Below are positions 27,017-35,775 of a stretch of 64,000 nucleotides of DNA, in pieces (within the stretch, counting starts at the first letter, position 1; every line of letters begins with the position of its first letter). A model generated the notes under the pieces. The model saw only the letters and a list, made by a program, of their open reading frames with translations. It had not been told where the DNA came from and did not search any database. The DNA is taken from positions 75,859 through 139,858 of the forward strand of contig CAYZZW010000003.1 of the NCBI GenBank assembly GCA_964482955.1, in the 5' to 3' direction. A program made the translations under genes and the position numbers. This DNA is from JAPLSN01 sp964482955. GTDB lineage: Bacteria; Spirochaetota; Spirochaetia; Treponematales; UBA12059.

Positions 27017-30000
27017 ATGGATCCAGAACGATCTCATCATATCGCCCCGACCGACTTCCCGAACCTCGCGTTCGACAAGCTCGCGTCTTCATACACCATC
27101 GTCAAGACGGTCCATGACCAGTTCCGCGGGCGCATCGCCGAGATAGCGCCGAAACTGGACGGCCAGGAAAGGCTCATCGCGCAGGCGCAGGCCCGTTGCG
27201 ACGCGCTCAAGCCGCGGCTCGCCGAGCTTGCCGAGGCCATATCCGCGGTCATCTCCGTGGTCAACGACGCGCGCGGCTTCGTCGCGTCTGGCGAGGAGAG
27301 CCTCAAGGTCTCGGTCGTCAGGGTGCGCGACGCCGTCGAGCGCGTGCGCGCCCTGGACGCCGAGATGCGGGTCATCGTGGAGATCGCGGGGCGCGTGGCG
27401 GAGCGCATGGGGGAGATCGCGGACATCGCCGTCGAGAACAAGCTGATAGCGATCAACGCGTCCATCACCGCGAGCCGCGCCGGCGACAAGGTACGCGGAT
27501 TCAAGGTGATCGCGGCGGAAGTGACCCGCCTGTCGGTGCTCATGGCCGAAAAGGTGGACGCCATCGTGGCCCGGTCGTCGAGGACGGCGGAGCGCGTGTC
27601 GCTCATGACGCGGCAGATGCGGGACGGCGTGGACAGCACAGCCAACGCCGTGCGCAGCATCGACGAGGCCTTCGGCATCCTGTCGGACATCCTGGAGACG
27701 ATGGAAGGCGCCGGCCGTTCGGCCCGCGAGATGCTCGAGGAAGCGGGCACGCTCGCCGCGGGCGTCGAGCACCTCCGTTCCTCGCTGTCCGACGTCGCCG
27801 AATCGGGTTCGGGCGCCGCCCGCGTGGCGGAGGAGAGCGCGCGGCTCATCGCCTCCCAGCAGTCGGAACTCGAAGGCATCGGTTCGGACATGCCGGAGCT
27901 CGGGCATCGCGCCCGCGATCTGGCCGCTCGGGCGCGAGAACTCGGGGGCGAAGGGCAGGAGCCCGGCGACGACGAGACCACCCTCGTCATGAGCGAACTT
28001 CCCATCGGCCAATACGATCCGGCGCTCGCCACCCTCGTGCGCGAATACCACTACGCCATCTTCACGTGCCTCCGGCTCATCCGTTACTCGAGCGACAAGA
28101 AACTCGTGCCGTACTTCGCGGAATCCTGGACCCTGGTCGACGGCGAACGCACCTGGGACTTCACGCTCAAGAAGGGCGTCAAGTTCCCCGACGGCACCGA
28201 GGTGACGTCCGCGGACGTCAAGTTCTCGCTCGAACGCGTCCTCAAGCCCGATTTGAAATCGCCCTACGCCAACTTCCTCACCGTCATCGAGGGAGCGGAC
28301 GAGTTCCGCGCCGGGCGGGCGGCCGAAGTGCGCGGCATCGCGCCGACCGGCCCCTACGCCGTGCGCATCGTGCTCAAGAGCGCGACGAATTTCTTCCTCG
28401 GGCTCCTCGCGCACAGTTTCTGCTCGATCGTGAAGAAGGATCCCGCTTGGTTCGGCGCGCCCCTGACCCGTTCCGCCGTCGTGTCGGCGGGGCCCTACCG
28501 TTCGCTTCCCGAGAGCACCGACGCCGTGCAGGTCCTCGAGGCGAATCCCGGTTTCGTGAACGGTTCGCCGTTCTTCCGCCGGTTGGTGATCAGGCGGGAC
28601 GTGAAGGACATCGCGGCCGCGGCGGCCGCCGGCGAGATGCGGATCGCCTACAACATTCCCGCGGCGCTCGAGCGCGACATCAGGCACGCCGGTTTCCGCG
28701 GCGAAACGCGCCGCTACGTCTCGCGGTACTGCGCCGGCATCTGCGTCAACTTCCTGAAGGACAATCCCGTCACCCGGAACGCCGAGCTCAGGCGCGCCCT
28801 GGTCATGGCGCTCGACCGGGACGGCATCGTGGGACGGGCGTTCGGGGGCGACGCTGTCCGGGCCGATACCGTCATCGTGAAGGAACTCCTCGACACGGGC
28901 GAGCGCGGATTCGTGGAATTCAACCCGGATCGCGCCAAGGAGACAATCGCGGCTTCGGGCGTCTCGGGCATGACCTTCACGCTCGCGTTCGTGAAAAGCC
29001 CGGCGTACGTCGGCGCGGACAAGGTCGTCCGCGACGTGGCCGAGGATTTCGCGCGTGCCGGGGTCAAGGTTTCGATCGTGGAGCTGCCGCCCGAAAAGGC
29101 CAAGGTCGAGGAATACCGAAAATACGACCTCGTGCTCCTCCGCTTCATGCCGGAGCCGGATCTCTACGCGGGACTCGAGCCCTTCATCAATCCCGAAGGC
29201 GGCGACAACTACTTCCATTACGACAATCCGGCCATCTTCGACGAGCTCAAGGCGTCGATCTCGATCCGCAACGAAAACGACCGCAAGGAGCGGTTCAAGA
29301 CCATCATCGAGCACTTCACGCTCGACGTGTTCATGATCCCGCTCTATTTCCAGAAGACCATCTGCCTCATCGCGCGCGGGGTGAAGAGCGTGTACCTTTC
29401 GCTCGAGGAATCCTTCTTGCCCGACGCCGCCTATCCGGACGTCCTTTCGGCTTCGTTCGAGGCGGTCCGAAGGGACCAGGCTGGCAAGGCGCTCGTGGCC
29501 GAGTACGCGAGCCGAACCAACGCGATGCGCGCCCGCGTTGCGCGGGTGGACGAGAGCGCGGCATCGCTGAACGGTTCGCTCGGCGCGATGATACACGGCG
29601 TCCTCGGGCAGGGGCGAAAACTGGCGGAAATAGACGCGGCCATCCGCGATTTCGAGGAACGTTCCGCGCGGCTCAAGGGCAAGAGCGTCGCCGTCAGCGC
29701 CGAGGTCCGCAAGTCGGCCGAGGAAGCCCGCGGCAGCGCGGACGCCGCGCGCATGATCCTGGACGGCCTGGACCGGCTCCAGCGCGAGCTGTCGGCCACC
29801 GCGGCGTCGCTCGACCTCGTGACGAAGGACATCGCCGAGATGGTGTCCATCTCCGAGTCGATCGCCAAGTCGAACGACGTGATCGGCTCGGTGGCGGTCA
29901 ACGCGGCCATCATCTCGTCGAAGGGGGGAGCCGCGAAGGCGGATCTGCTCAAGGTGTCGAAAGCCATCGCGGAACTCGCCCGGCGCAACGACGAGTACGG

Positions 30001-30394
30001 CACGGCGACGAAGAGCATCCTCGCCGAGATGTACGAGCTCGCGCGCGCGGACTCGGGCGGGCTCGCGAAGTCGATCGCCGTCATGGCGGAGGCGATCGGC
30101 GAAGTCGGTTCGTCGGGCGCCATGCTGGCGCGCGTGGCGCCCACCCTGGGCGACGTCGAAGGCCGGACGAACCGCATCGCCGCGCTCACCGACGAACTCG
30201 CCGGGCTCCTCGGCGAGACGGCCCGGGCGGTTTCGGACAGGAGCGGCGCCTCGAGCTACGTCATGTCGTCCGCCGAGACGATGAAGTACGGCATCGAGCT
30301 CGAGCGCGCCGTCGTGGAAGTCCTCCGCGACGTAGTCGAGCTCAACAAGCAGTTCGGCGTCGAAGTGTCCGGCGAGCAGGCTTCGATTCGCTGA
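27017..30394 (+). CDS. cytoplasmic MCP-like / SBP_bac_5 / MCP-like fusion
   Basis: 1125 residues with no signal peptide and no membrane helix. Residues ~1-320 are a coiled-coil MCP-type region (NKLIAINASITASRAG, then RGFKVIAAEVTRLS). Residues ~325-810 are a family 5 solute-binding domain, the dipeptide/nickel type: KLVPYFAESWTLVDG, WDFTLKKGVKFPDGTEVTSADVKFSLER. Residues ~820-1125 form a second, more degenerate MCP-like coiled coil (VAVNAAIISSKGGAAKADL). SBP_bac_5 proteins are normally exported; here the domain appears cytoplasmic and may bind an internal oligopeptide or similar ligand and signal through CheW/CheA. Divergent from the kinase pair. The usual MCP glutamate-rich tip is not well conserved, so coupling to CheA is uncertain. 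Confidence 0.85.
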   Translation: MDPERSHHIAPTDFPNLAFDKLASSYTIVKTVHDQFRGRIAEIAPKLDGQERLIAQAQARCDALKPRLAELAEAISAVISVVNDARGFVASGEESLKVSVVRVRDAVERVRALDAEMRVIVEIAGRVAERMGEIADIAVENKLIAINASITASRAGDKVRGFKVIAAEVTRLSVLMAEKVDAIVARSSRTAERVSLMTRQMRDGVDSTANAVRSIDEAFGILSDILETMEGAGRSAREMLEEAGTLAAGVEHLRSSLSDVAESGSGAARVAEESARLIASQQSELEGIGSDMPELGHRARDLAARARELGGEGQEPGDDETTLVMSELPIGQYDPALATLVREYHYAIFTCLRLIRYSSDKKLVPYFAESWTLVDGERTWDFTLKKGVKFPDGTEVTSADVKFSLERVLKPDLKSPYANFLTVIEGADEFRAGRAAEVRGIAPTGPYAVRIVLKSATNFFLGLLAHSFCSIVKKDPAWFGAPLTRSAVVSAGPYRSLPESTDAVQVLEANPGFVNGSPFFRRLVIRRDVKDIAAAAAAGEMRIAYNIPAALERDIRHAGFRGETRRYVSRYCAGICVNFLKDNPVTRNAELRRALVMALDRDGIVGRAFGGDAVRADTVIVKELLDTGERGFVEFNPDRAKETIAASGVSGMTFTLAFVKSPAYVGADKVVRDVAEDFARAGVKVSIVELPPEKAKVEEYRKYDLVLLRFMPEPDLYAGLEPFINPEGGDNYFHYDNPAIFDELKASISIRNENDRKERFKTIIEHFTLDVFMIPLYFQKTICLIARGVKSVYLSLEESFLPDAAYPDVLSASFEAVRRDQAGKALVAEYASRTNAMRARVARVDESAASLNGSLGAMIHGVLGQGRKLAEIDAAIRDFEERSARLKGKSVAVSAEVRKSAEEARGSADAARMILDGLDRLQRELSATAASLDLVTKDIAEMVSISESIAKSNDVIGSVAVNAAIISSKGGAAKADLLKVSKAIAELARRNDEYGTATKSILAEMYELARADSGGLAKSIAVMAEAIGEVGSSGAMLARVAPTLGDVEGRTNRIAALTDELAGLLGETARAVSDRSGASSYVMSSAETMKYGIELERAVVEVLRDVVELNKQFGVEVSGEQASIR

Positions 30395-30441
30395 CCGCGC
30401 GGCCGGTCTTTCGCGTCCGGCGCTCGGATCGGAGGGCCGCT

Positions 30442-31359
30442 TCAGGCGCGGGAAGCGACGAAGGCCAGCACCGCGCGCTCGATGTCGTCGCGCACCGCCC
30501 GCACGCGAGCCATGATATCGTCGTCGCTTCCCTGAAAGGCCGAAGGATCGTCGAAGGGCCAGTGAAGGCGTTCGACGCGGCCGGGAAAGATGGGGCAGCG
30601 TTCGGAAGCTTCCTTCGAACAGACCGTCACGACGACGTCGAACGCGGCTCCCGCGTCCTCGAGCGCGAACACGGTTTTCGTCGAGTTGCCGGAGATGTCG
30701 ATGCCGCGTTCCGCCATCGCGCGCACGACGAAGGGATTCAGTTTTCCCGCCTCCAGTCCGGCGCTTTCGACCGCGTAGTCGCCGCCGGCGTGTCGTTCCA
30801 GGAAAGCCGCGGCCATCTGGCTCCGCGCGGAGTTGTGGACGCACAGGAAGAGGACGCGCGTCTTGCCGACGCCGGCAAGACGATCGGCGCCGCGCTCCGG
30901 CTCCCGTTGCGCCGGCTTCGCCATGAGCGGATTCTCCCCGGATCGTGTCTTGATCTTGCAGGCGCACTGACCGCCGAGTTCGTATTCGACGTCGCGCCGT
31001 ACCGGCAGGCCGTCGTTGTCCCACTCCACCATGCCGCCCGCCAGGTACGCGATGTTTTCGTAGCCGGCGGCGGCAAGCGCCGCCGCCGCCTGCCGGGCGT
31101 AGATGCCAACGGCGTCCGCGATCACGAGCGGCCTGTCCCGAGGCAGCTCCGGCTCGATCGACTCGAATTTCGTCCAGGGCGCGTAGATCGCGTCGGGTAC
31201 GTCGAAGACGCGGAAGTTCGTCTCGTAGGTTTCGCGGAGATCGACGAGGACCGCGCCTCGGCGGAGGCATTCGTACGCTTCCGCCGACGACAGAACCGCG
31301 ATGCCGTCGTGCCGCGGCAGCTTGCCTTGGTACGCGCGGAAATCCGGGATCCCGACCAT
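30442..31359 (-). CDS. arsC: rhodanese-like / arsenate reductase (LMW-PTP type) fusion
   Basis: 305 residues. Residues ~1-130 are a rhodanese fold (AVLVDLRETYETNFRV, YLAGGMVEWDNDGLPV), but the catalytic Cys site reads VIADAVGIYARQ and has no Cys. A linker with CACK follows. Residues ~165-305 are a thioredoxin-coupled arsenate reductase: the CX5R loop CVHNSARSQMAAAF, a second Cys in VVTVCSKEASERCP, and the Asp of WPFDDPSAF. It reduces As(V) to As(III) for the ACR3 pump encoded upstream. The ATG at 31359 has SD GGAGGT four bases upstream; the GTG at 31365 lies inside that SD. Last gene of the ars operon. Confidence 0.9.
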   Translation of the reverse strand: MVGIPDFRAYQGKLPRHDGIAVLSSAEAYECLRRGAVLVDLRETYETNFRVFDVPDAIYAPWTKFESIEPELPRDRPLVIADAVGIYARQAAAALAAAGYENIAYLAGGMVEWDNDGLPVRRDVEYELGGQCACKIKTRSGENPLMAKPAQREPERGADRLAGVGKTRVLFLCVHNSARSQMAAAFLERHAGGDYAVESAGLEAGKLNPFVVRAMAERGIDISGNSTKTVFALEDAGAAFDVVVTVCSKEASERCPIFPGRVERLHWPFDDPSAFQGSDDDIMARVRAVRDDIERAVLAFVASRA

Positions 31360-31387
31360 GCTCACCTCCGGTACGGTCCGGACGGGC

Positions 31388-32440
31388 TCACGCCGTCTTC
31401 GGGAACGAGGAGCGGGTGGCCTTGGCGATGCGCACGAGCGAGAGCATCACGGGCACTTCCACGAGCACGCCGACAACGGTCGCCAACGCGGCGCCCGAAG
31501 ACAGCCCGAAGAGGCTGATCGCCACGGCGACGGAGAGCTCGAAGAAATTCGACGCGCCGATCATTCCCGCGGGCGCCGCCACTTCGTACGGCACCTTCCA
31601 CGCCTTGGCCCAGCCGTAGCCGAGGAAGAAGATGACGTAGGTCTGGATGACGAGCGGCACGGCGATGAGGACGATGGCGAGCGGATTGGCGAGGATCACG
31701 CGGCCCTGGAAGGCGAAGAGGATGACGAGCGTGAGGAGGAGTCCCGCTTCGGTGATGCCTTCGAAACGCTTGAGGAAGACGCCCTCGAACCACTCGACGC
31801 CGCGCTTCCGGATGAGAAGCGTCCGGGTGACCGCCCCGGCGCCGAGCGGGATGACCACGAAGAGCGCGACGGAGAGGAAGAGCGTGTCCCAGGGGACGCG
31901 CACGTCGCTCACGCCGAGGAGGAAGCCCACGATGGGCGTGAAGGCGAAGAGGATGACGAGGTCGTTGACCGCCACCTGCACCACGGTGTAGCCCGCGTCG
32001 CCGTCGGAGAGGTAGGACCAGACGAAGACCATGGCGGTGCAGGGCGCGGCGCCGAGGAGCACGGCCCCGGCCAAATATTCGGTGGAGAGTCCCGCGGGGA
32101 TGAGCGCCTTGAAGACCACCTTGAGGAAGAACCAGGCGATCGCGTACATCGTGAAGGGCTTCACGAGCCAGTTCACGACGAGCGTGACGACGAGTCCCTT
32201 CGGTTTCTTTCCGGCGTTCTTGACGCTGCCGAAATCGACCTTGAGCATCATGGGATAGATCATGAGCCAGATGAGGATGGCGACGGGTATCGAGACCCGC
32301 GCGTATTCGAACTTGCCGAGGAAGGCGGGCACTCCCGGGAGGAAATGCCCGATGGCCACGCCGAGCCCGATGCAGAGCGCCACCCACAGCGAAAGATACT
32401 TCGCGAAAAAGCCGATGCCCGAACGCGCCGCTTTTTCCAT
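31388..32440 (-). CDS. acr3: ACR3-type arsenite efflux transporter
   Basis: 350 residues with ten predicted membrane segments. ACR3/BART family signatures include LIWLMIYPMMLKVDF, the conserved-Cys segment LGAAPCTAMVFVWSYL, and PAGMIGASNFFELSVA. Exports As(OH)3 using the proton gradient. SD GGGAGG precedes the ATG. It sits between the small thioredoxin-like gene and the arsenate reductase in an operon led by arsR. The name arsB is often used for this gene although the ArsB family is unrelated. Confidence 0.95.
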   Translation of the reverse strand: MEKAARSGIGFFAKYLSLWVALCIGLGVAIGHFLPGVPAFLGKFEYARVSIPVAILIWLMIYPMMLKVDFGSVKNAGKKPKGLVVTLVVNWLVKPFTMYAIAWFFLKVVFKALIPAGLSTEYLAGAVLLGAAPCTAMVFVWSYLSDGDAGYTVVQVAVNDLVILFAFTPIVGFLLGVSDVRVPWDTLFLSVALFVVIPLGAGAVTRTLLIRKRGVEWFEGVFLKRFEGITEAGLLLTLVILFAFQGRVILANPLAIVLIAVPLVIQTYVIFFLGYGWAKAWKVPYEVAAPAGMIGASNFFELSVAVAISLFGLSSGAALATVVGVLVEVPVMLSLVRIAKATRSSFPKTA

Positions 32441-32477
32441 GTCGACCTCCCGATTTCGTTCCTTCCTGTTCGACCGG

Positions 32478-32720
32478 TTACTTCGAGAACTTCCTGATGA
32501 GCGTCACCGCGTCTTTCGTCTCGATGAGCTTGCCGAAGGACACGACCTTCCCGTCGATGACGAGCGCGGGCGTGGTCATGACCCCGTACGCCGCGATCTC
32601 CCCGAGGTCCCCGACGTTCTCGACCTCGACGCCGAGCCCGAGCTCGGCCACCGCCTTCTTCACGTTTTCGAAACTGGCCTGGCTTTTCTTGCAGCAGGCG
32701 CCCAGCACTTTGATGGTCAT
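32478..32720 (-). CDS. small thioredoxin-fold protein with CxxS active site
   Basis: 80 residues, matching the family of small redox-active disulfide proteins (MTH895/TM0996 type). The active site normally reads GxGCxxC; here it is LGACCKKSQ, so the second active-site Cys is replaced by Ser while an extra Cys precedes the first. The cis-Pro motif is intact (MTTPALVIDGK). Such proteins are common beside ArsP/permease genes. Possible roles are monothiol chemistry or As(III) binding. SD GGGAGG is present. Confidence 0.85.
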   Translation of the reverse strand: MTIKVLGACCKKSQASFENVKKAVAELGLGVEVENVGDLGEIAAYGVMTTPALVIDGKVVSFGKLIETKDAVTLIRKFSK

Positions 32721-32733
32721 GATATCGCCTCCC

Positions 32734-32979
32734 TTATCCGCAGCACTTGCCGCCGCAGCCGCATTCGTCCTTGACCGACGCGTCGCCGACGTACTGGATG
32801 GCGCCGGCGGGGCACTTGTTGCCGCAGCCTTTGCAGCCCTGTACGCAGCCTTCGGGATACACGACGAGGGGCGAAGGCGCCTTCGCCTTGTCGTAGACGC
32901 CGTGGCGGCACATGGCCACGCAGGCGCCGCACTCGGCGCAGAGCGAATAATCGATTACCGGGTACCAGGTCTTGGACAT
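32734..32979 (-). CDS. 2[4Fe-4S] ferredoxin-like protein with Cys-rich tail
   Basis: 81 residues with 14 Cys. The first cluster motif is CAECGACVAMC (Cys14, 17, 20, 24) and the second begins at Cys45 (GCVQGCKGCGNKCPAG). The C-terminal tail DECGCGGKCCG could bind As(III) or another soft metal. SD GGAGAGAG precedes the ATG. Between the permease and the thioredoxin-like gene, so probably serves the same pathway. Confidence 0.85.
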   Translation of the reverse strand: MSKTWYPVIDYSLCAECGACVAMCRHGVYDKAKAPSPLVVYPEGCVQGCKGCGNKCPAGAIQYVGDASVKDECGCGGKCCG

Positions 32980-32996
32980 GGCTCTCTCCTTTCGTG

Positions 32997-34001
32997 TCAG
33001 ACGAACAAGAATCCCAGGGCGTTGAACGCGTAGCCGATGACGACGATGCCGGCGGCGACGATGGAAACGAAGACGGCGAGCAGTTTCGCCTTCACGACCT
33101 TCTTGAGCATGATCATGGAAGGCAATGACAACGCGGTCACGGCCATCATGAGCGAGAGGATGGTCCCGACCCCGACGCCCTTGGCGTAGAGAGCTTCCGC
33201 CACGGGAATGGTCCCGAATATGTCCGCGTACATGGGGATGCCGACCGCGGTGGCGATGAGCACGGAAAAGGGATTGCCGGCGCCGAGGACGTTCTGTATC
33301 CATGTCTCCGGCACCCAGTTGTGGATGACGGCGCCGACGCCCACGCCGACGAGGACGTAGGGCCACACTTTGAGGAAGGTCTCCAGCATGCGGTCCCGCG
33401 CGTAGACCAGACGGTCTCTCCGCGTCAGCTCGGGAAGCTCGAGGTCCGCGCCCCCTGCGGGTTTTCCGATGCGGATGACGAACGCCTCCATCCCGAGCTT
33501 GTCGATGAGGGTGCCGCCGACGACGGCCAGCATGAGGCCGACGACGACGTAGGCCACGGCGATGGGCGCTCCGAAGACGCTCACGAGGAGGACGAGGGCC
33601 CCGAGGTCCACGAGCGGCGACGATATGAGGAAGGAAAACGTCACGCCGACGGGAAGGCCGGCGTTCGTGAAGCCGATGAAGAGCGGTATGGACGAACAGC
33701 TGCAGAACGGCGTGATCGTGCCGAGCAGGGCGCTCAGGACGTTGGCCGTGATTCCCTTGAAACGCCCGAGGATTTTCTTCGTGCGCTCCGGCGGAAAGTG
33801 GCTCTGGACGTACGAGATGACGAAGATGAGCGTGCAGAGGAGGGCGAGTATCTTGACCGAGTCGTAGAGGAAGAACCGGACGCTGGCCCCGAGCCGCGAC
33901 GAAACGTCGAACCCGAGCGCGGCGAGCGCCGAACCGACGAGCGCGTCGAGCCACGCCATTCCCAGCACCTGTTTTTGGATGAAGTTCCAGATCACGAGCA
34001 T
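32997..34001 (-). CDS. arsP: ArsP/DUF318-type permease
   Basis: 334 residues, about eight helices in two bundles. The family signature is TPFCSCSSIPLFIGF with vicinal Cys residues, and the second half carries PMYADIFGTIPVAEAL. ArsP members export trivalent organoarsenicals; other members have been linked to Cu or Zn handling, so the substrate is not certain. The ATG overlaps the end of arsR, with SD AAGGAG inside arsR. The gene follows arsR directly and is the first structural gene of the operon. Confidence 0.85.
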   Translation of the reverse strand: MLVIWNFIQKQVLGMAWLDALVGSALAALGFDVSSRLGASVRFFLYDSVKILALLCTLIFVISYVQSHFPPERTKKILGRFKGITANVLSALLGTITPFCSCSSIPLFIGFTNAGLPVGVTFSFLISSPLVDLGALVLLVSVFGAPIAVAYVVVGLMLAVVGGTLIDKLGMEAFVIRIGKPAGGADLELPELTRRDRLVYARDRMLETFLKVWPYVLVGVGVGAVIHNWVPETWIQNVLGAGNPFSVLIATAVGIPMYADIFGTIPVAEALYAKGVGVGTILSLMMAVTALSLPSMIMLKKVVKAKLLAVFVSIVAAGIVVIGYAFNALGFLFV

Positions 34002-34327
34002 GCGTTCATCTCCTTGGCGCCGAATGAGGCGGCTTTCCGGCGTCCGGCGTGCGGAGCGGTGAAGGCTTCGAAGACTTTGAGCGCCTCGTCATGGCCGGAG
34101 CGCGACAGCGAGTAATGCGTCCATTTGCCGTCCTGGCGCGAATCGACGAGGCCCGAATCGCAGAGGATCTTCAGATGGTGGGACAGGGTGGACTGCGCGA
34201 TGTCGAGTTCCTCGAGGAGGACGCAGGCGCATTTTTCGCCGGAGCACAGCAGCTCCAGGACGCGCAGGCGGTTTTCGTCGCAGAGCGCCTTGAAGATCCG
34301 CGCGCCGCGGGCGTAGCCGGTTTCCAG
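33992..34327 (-). CDS. arsR: ArsR family repressor, apparent CTG start
   Basis: 111 residues if translation starts at CTG 34327-34325, which has GAGGAGG six bases upstream. No ATG, GTG or TTG lies at a suitable position: the nearest upstream in-frame candidate, GTG at 34378-34376, is in the promoter spacer. The winged-helix domain opens IFKALCDENRLRVLELL. The metal-binding ELCSGEKCACVLLEEL has the ArsR-type Cys pair (CAC), and DNA-recognition follows in AQSTLSHHLKILCDSGLV. As(III) should release it from the palindrome just upstream, derepressing the six-gene ars operon. The exact start is uncertain. Confidence 0.88.
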   Translation of the reverse strand: METGYARGARIFKALCDENRLRVLELLCSGEKCACVLLEELDIAQSTLSHHLKILCDSGLVDSRQDGKWTHYSLSRSGHDEALKVFEAFTAPHAGRRKAASFGAKEMNACS

Positions 34328-34333
34328 AACGGG

Positions 34334-34393
34334 CCTCCTCGTATCGAAAAACGTCGATACGAGGAGGATAGCGATCACATCGACGATTGTCAA
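34334..34393 (-). promoter_or_regulatory. ars promoter and ArsR operator
   Basis: Minus strand: -35 TTGACA (34393-34388), 17-base spacer, -10 TATCCT (34370-34365). A perfect 14-bp inverted repeat, CCTCCTCGTATCGA (34334-34347) with its complement at 34354-34367, overlaps the -10 and the expected start near 34358. Its core ATCGACGTTTTTCGAT resembles known ArsR operators. The left arm also supplies the arsR SD. Confidence 0.8.
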
Positions 34394-34410
34394 TGTGAAG
34401 CGGGGAAGGA

Positions 34411-35688
34411 TCAGCGGATCGCGGCGGCGACCGCGGAGGCGTCCTTGGCGGCCTCGAGCGAGACCGAGAGGTTCGAGAGCGTGCCGACGGGGTCGTGGAA
34501 GCCCATCGAGTTCGCGCTCGCCGTGTAGTCCCAGAACCACTGCGCCTTGCGCACCAGGTCCCGCGCGCGCGCGAGGTCGGGAGACGAAGGCGCGCGTTTC
34601 GCGGCGGCCGCGATGGCCAGGTGGGCGTCGGCCACGGCCGAGCCGGCCCTGGTCTGGGCGGCGTAGACCGCGTCCTGCCGCGACTTGACCTGGGCGACGA
34701 TCCAGTCCTTCGTCTTCGACTTGTGGCAGCGCAGGCACGAATCCTCGACGGCCGCGAGCGGGGTCGTGATGTGGTGGCTCCGCATCCCCTTGCCGTCCAC
34801 CTCGGTCCACGGCATGTGGCAGGTGGCGCAAGACACTTTCGACTGTCCGTGCACCCCGGCCGAGTATTCCTCGTAGTCGGGGTGCTGCGCCTTGAGGAGG
34901 CGGGCTTTCGAGTCGTCGTGCGTGAAGTCGCCGTCGAAGCCCGCGGGCTTCGTCTCGTAGTAATCCCACGCGGCTTGCGCGCCGAGGCCCTTCGCCCACG
35001 GGAAGACGACCTTCGTCGTCCCCGGCTCGAAGTAGTATTCCGAGTGGCACTGGGCGCACACGTAGGTTTCCATCTGTCCGCGCGTCGCCTGGTCGAAGTC
35101 GATGCCGGTCGCCTTCGCGGCGTCGAGGAAGCCGGGCTGGATCGGGCGGAGCTTGCCCGTCGCCTTGTCGTGGCAGGTGAGGCAGTCGATGCCGGGATGC
35201 TCCGTCGAGGTGAATTCCTTCAGGGGCTTTTTCGCGTAGTCCCAGCCTTCCTTGGCGTAGATGTCGGCGATCGAGCTCGTCTTGCACGACAGGCAGGCGC
35301 CCGGGCTCTTGTCGGAAACCCGCTTCGTCTTGAGGAGGTCTTCCCACGCGTAGACGTGGCCGCGGTCTTCCGCGTAGTCCTTCGAGAACGGACTGCCGCG
35401 GAAGTTGACGGCGAGCTCCTTCACGAGCCCGACGCGCTGGAACGGTACCGAGCCGCCGTAGCCCGTCGGAGACGGGGCCATGATCCGGTTGTCCGCGTCC
35501 ATCTTCGCCTGGAGCGGGAAGCGCGCCGCCCACTGCGCCGCGTTCGGGCCTTCCGCCTCGGGCGTGGCGGCGCCGACCGCGTCGGGCTGCTGGGGAGCCT
35601 GCGCCGGTGCCGGTTTGGGGGCGCAGGACGCGACTGCGAAGGCGACTACCGCTACGGATAGAATCGTGGCTACGCGGCGTTGGATCAT
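34411..35688 (-). CDS. nrfA: cytochrome c nitrite reductase (NrfA), lipoprotein form
   Basis: 425 residues. Reduces nitrite to ammonium with six electrons. Five haem sites are visible: the catalytic CLSCK (Lys ligand), then CLTCH, CAQCH, CATCH and CLRCH. NFRGSPF (Arg), CHSEYYFEP (Tyr) and MRSHH (His) fit the active site. The N-terminus ends in VASC near residue 22, a lipobox, so the protein is probably anchored outside. No nrfH or other quinol partner is adjacent. SD GGGAGG precedes the ATG. It has its own promoter and ends next to the ars promoter. Confidence 0.93.
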   Translation of the reverse strand: MIQRRVATILSVAVVAFAVASCAPKPAPAQAPQQPDAVGAATPEAEGPNAAQWAARFPLQAKMDADNRIMAPSPTGYGGSVPFQRVGLVKELAVNFRGSPFSKDYAEDRGHVYAWEDLLKTKRVSDKSPGACLSCKTSSIADIYAKEGWDYAKKPLKEFTSTEHPGIDCLTCHDKATGKLRPIQPGFLDAAKATGIDFDQATRGQMETYVCAQCHSEYYFEPGTTKVVFPWAKGLGAQAAWDYYETKPAGFDGDFTHDDSKARLLKAQHPDYEEYSAGVHGQSKVSCATCHMPWTEVDGKGMRSHHITTPLAAVEDSCLRCHKSKTKDWIVAQVKSRQDAVYAAQTRAGSAVADAHLAIAAAAKRAPSSPDLARARDLVRKAQWFWDYTASANSMGFHDPVGTLSNLSVSLEAAKDASAVAAAIR

Positions 35689-35728
35689 GGCGACCTCCCG
35701 GCGGGCGCGACGGCGGCCCGACGCCCGA

Positions 35729-35757
35729 ATTCTAGCCGATGCGGCGCCGCGGGGCAA
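35729..35757 (-). promoter_or_regulatory. promoter of nrfA
   Basis: Minus strand: -35 TTGCCC (35757-35752), 17-base spacer, -10 TAGAAT (35734-35729). It gives a leader of about 33 bases that includes the SD. Confidence 0.65.
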
Positions 35758-35775
35758 GCGTACGGCCGACGTGGG

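Noticed and set aside
27089..31270. Very long minus-strand open frame opposite the MCP-SBP gene
   Set aside because: Crosses the end of arsC and has no domain; it is an antisense artefact of high GC.
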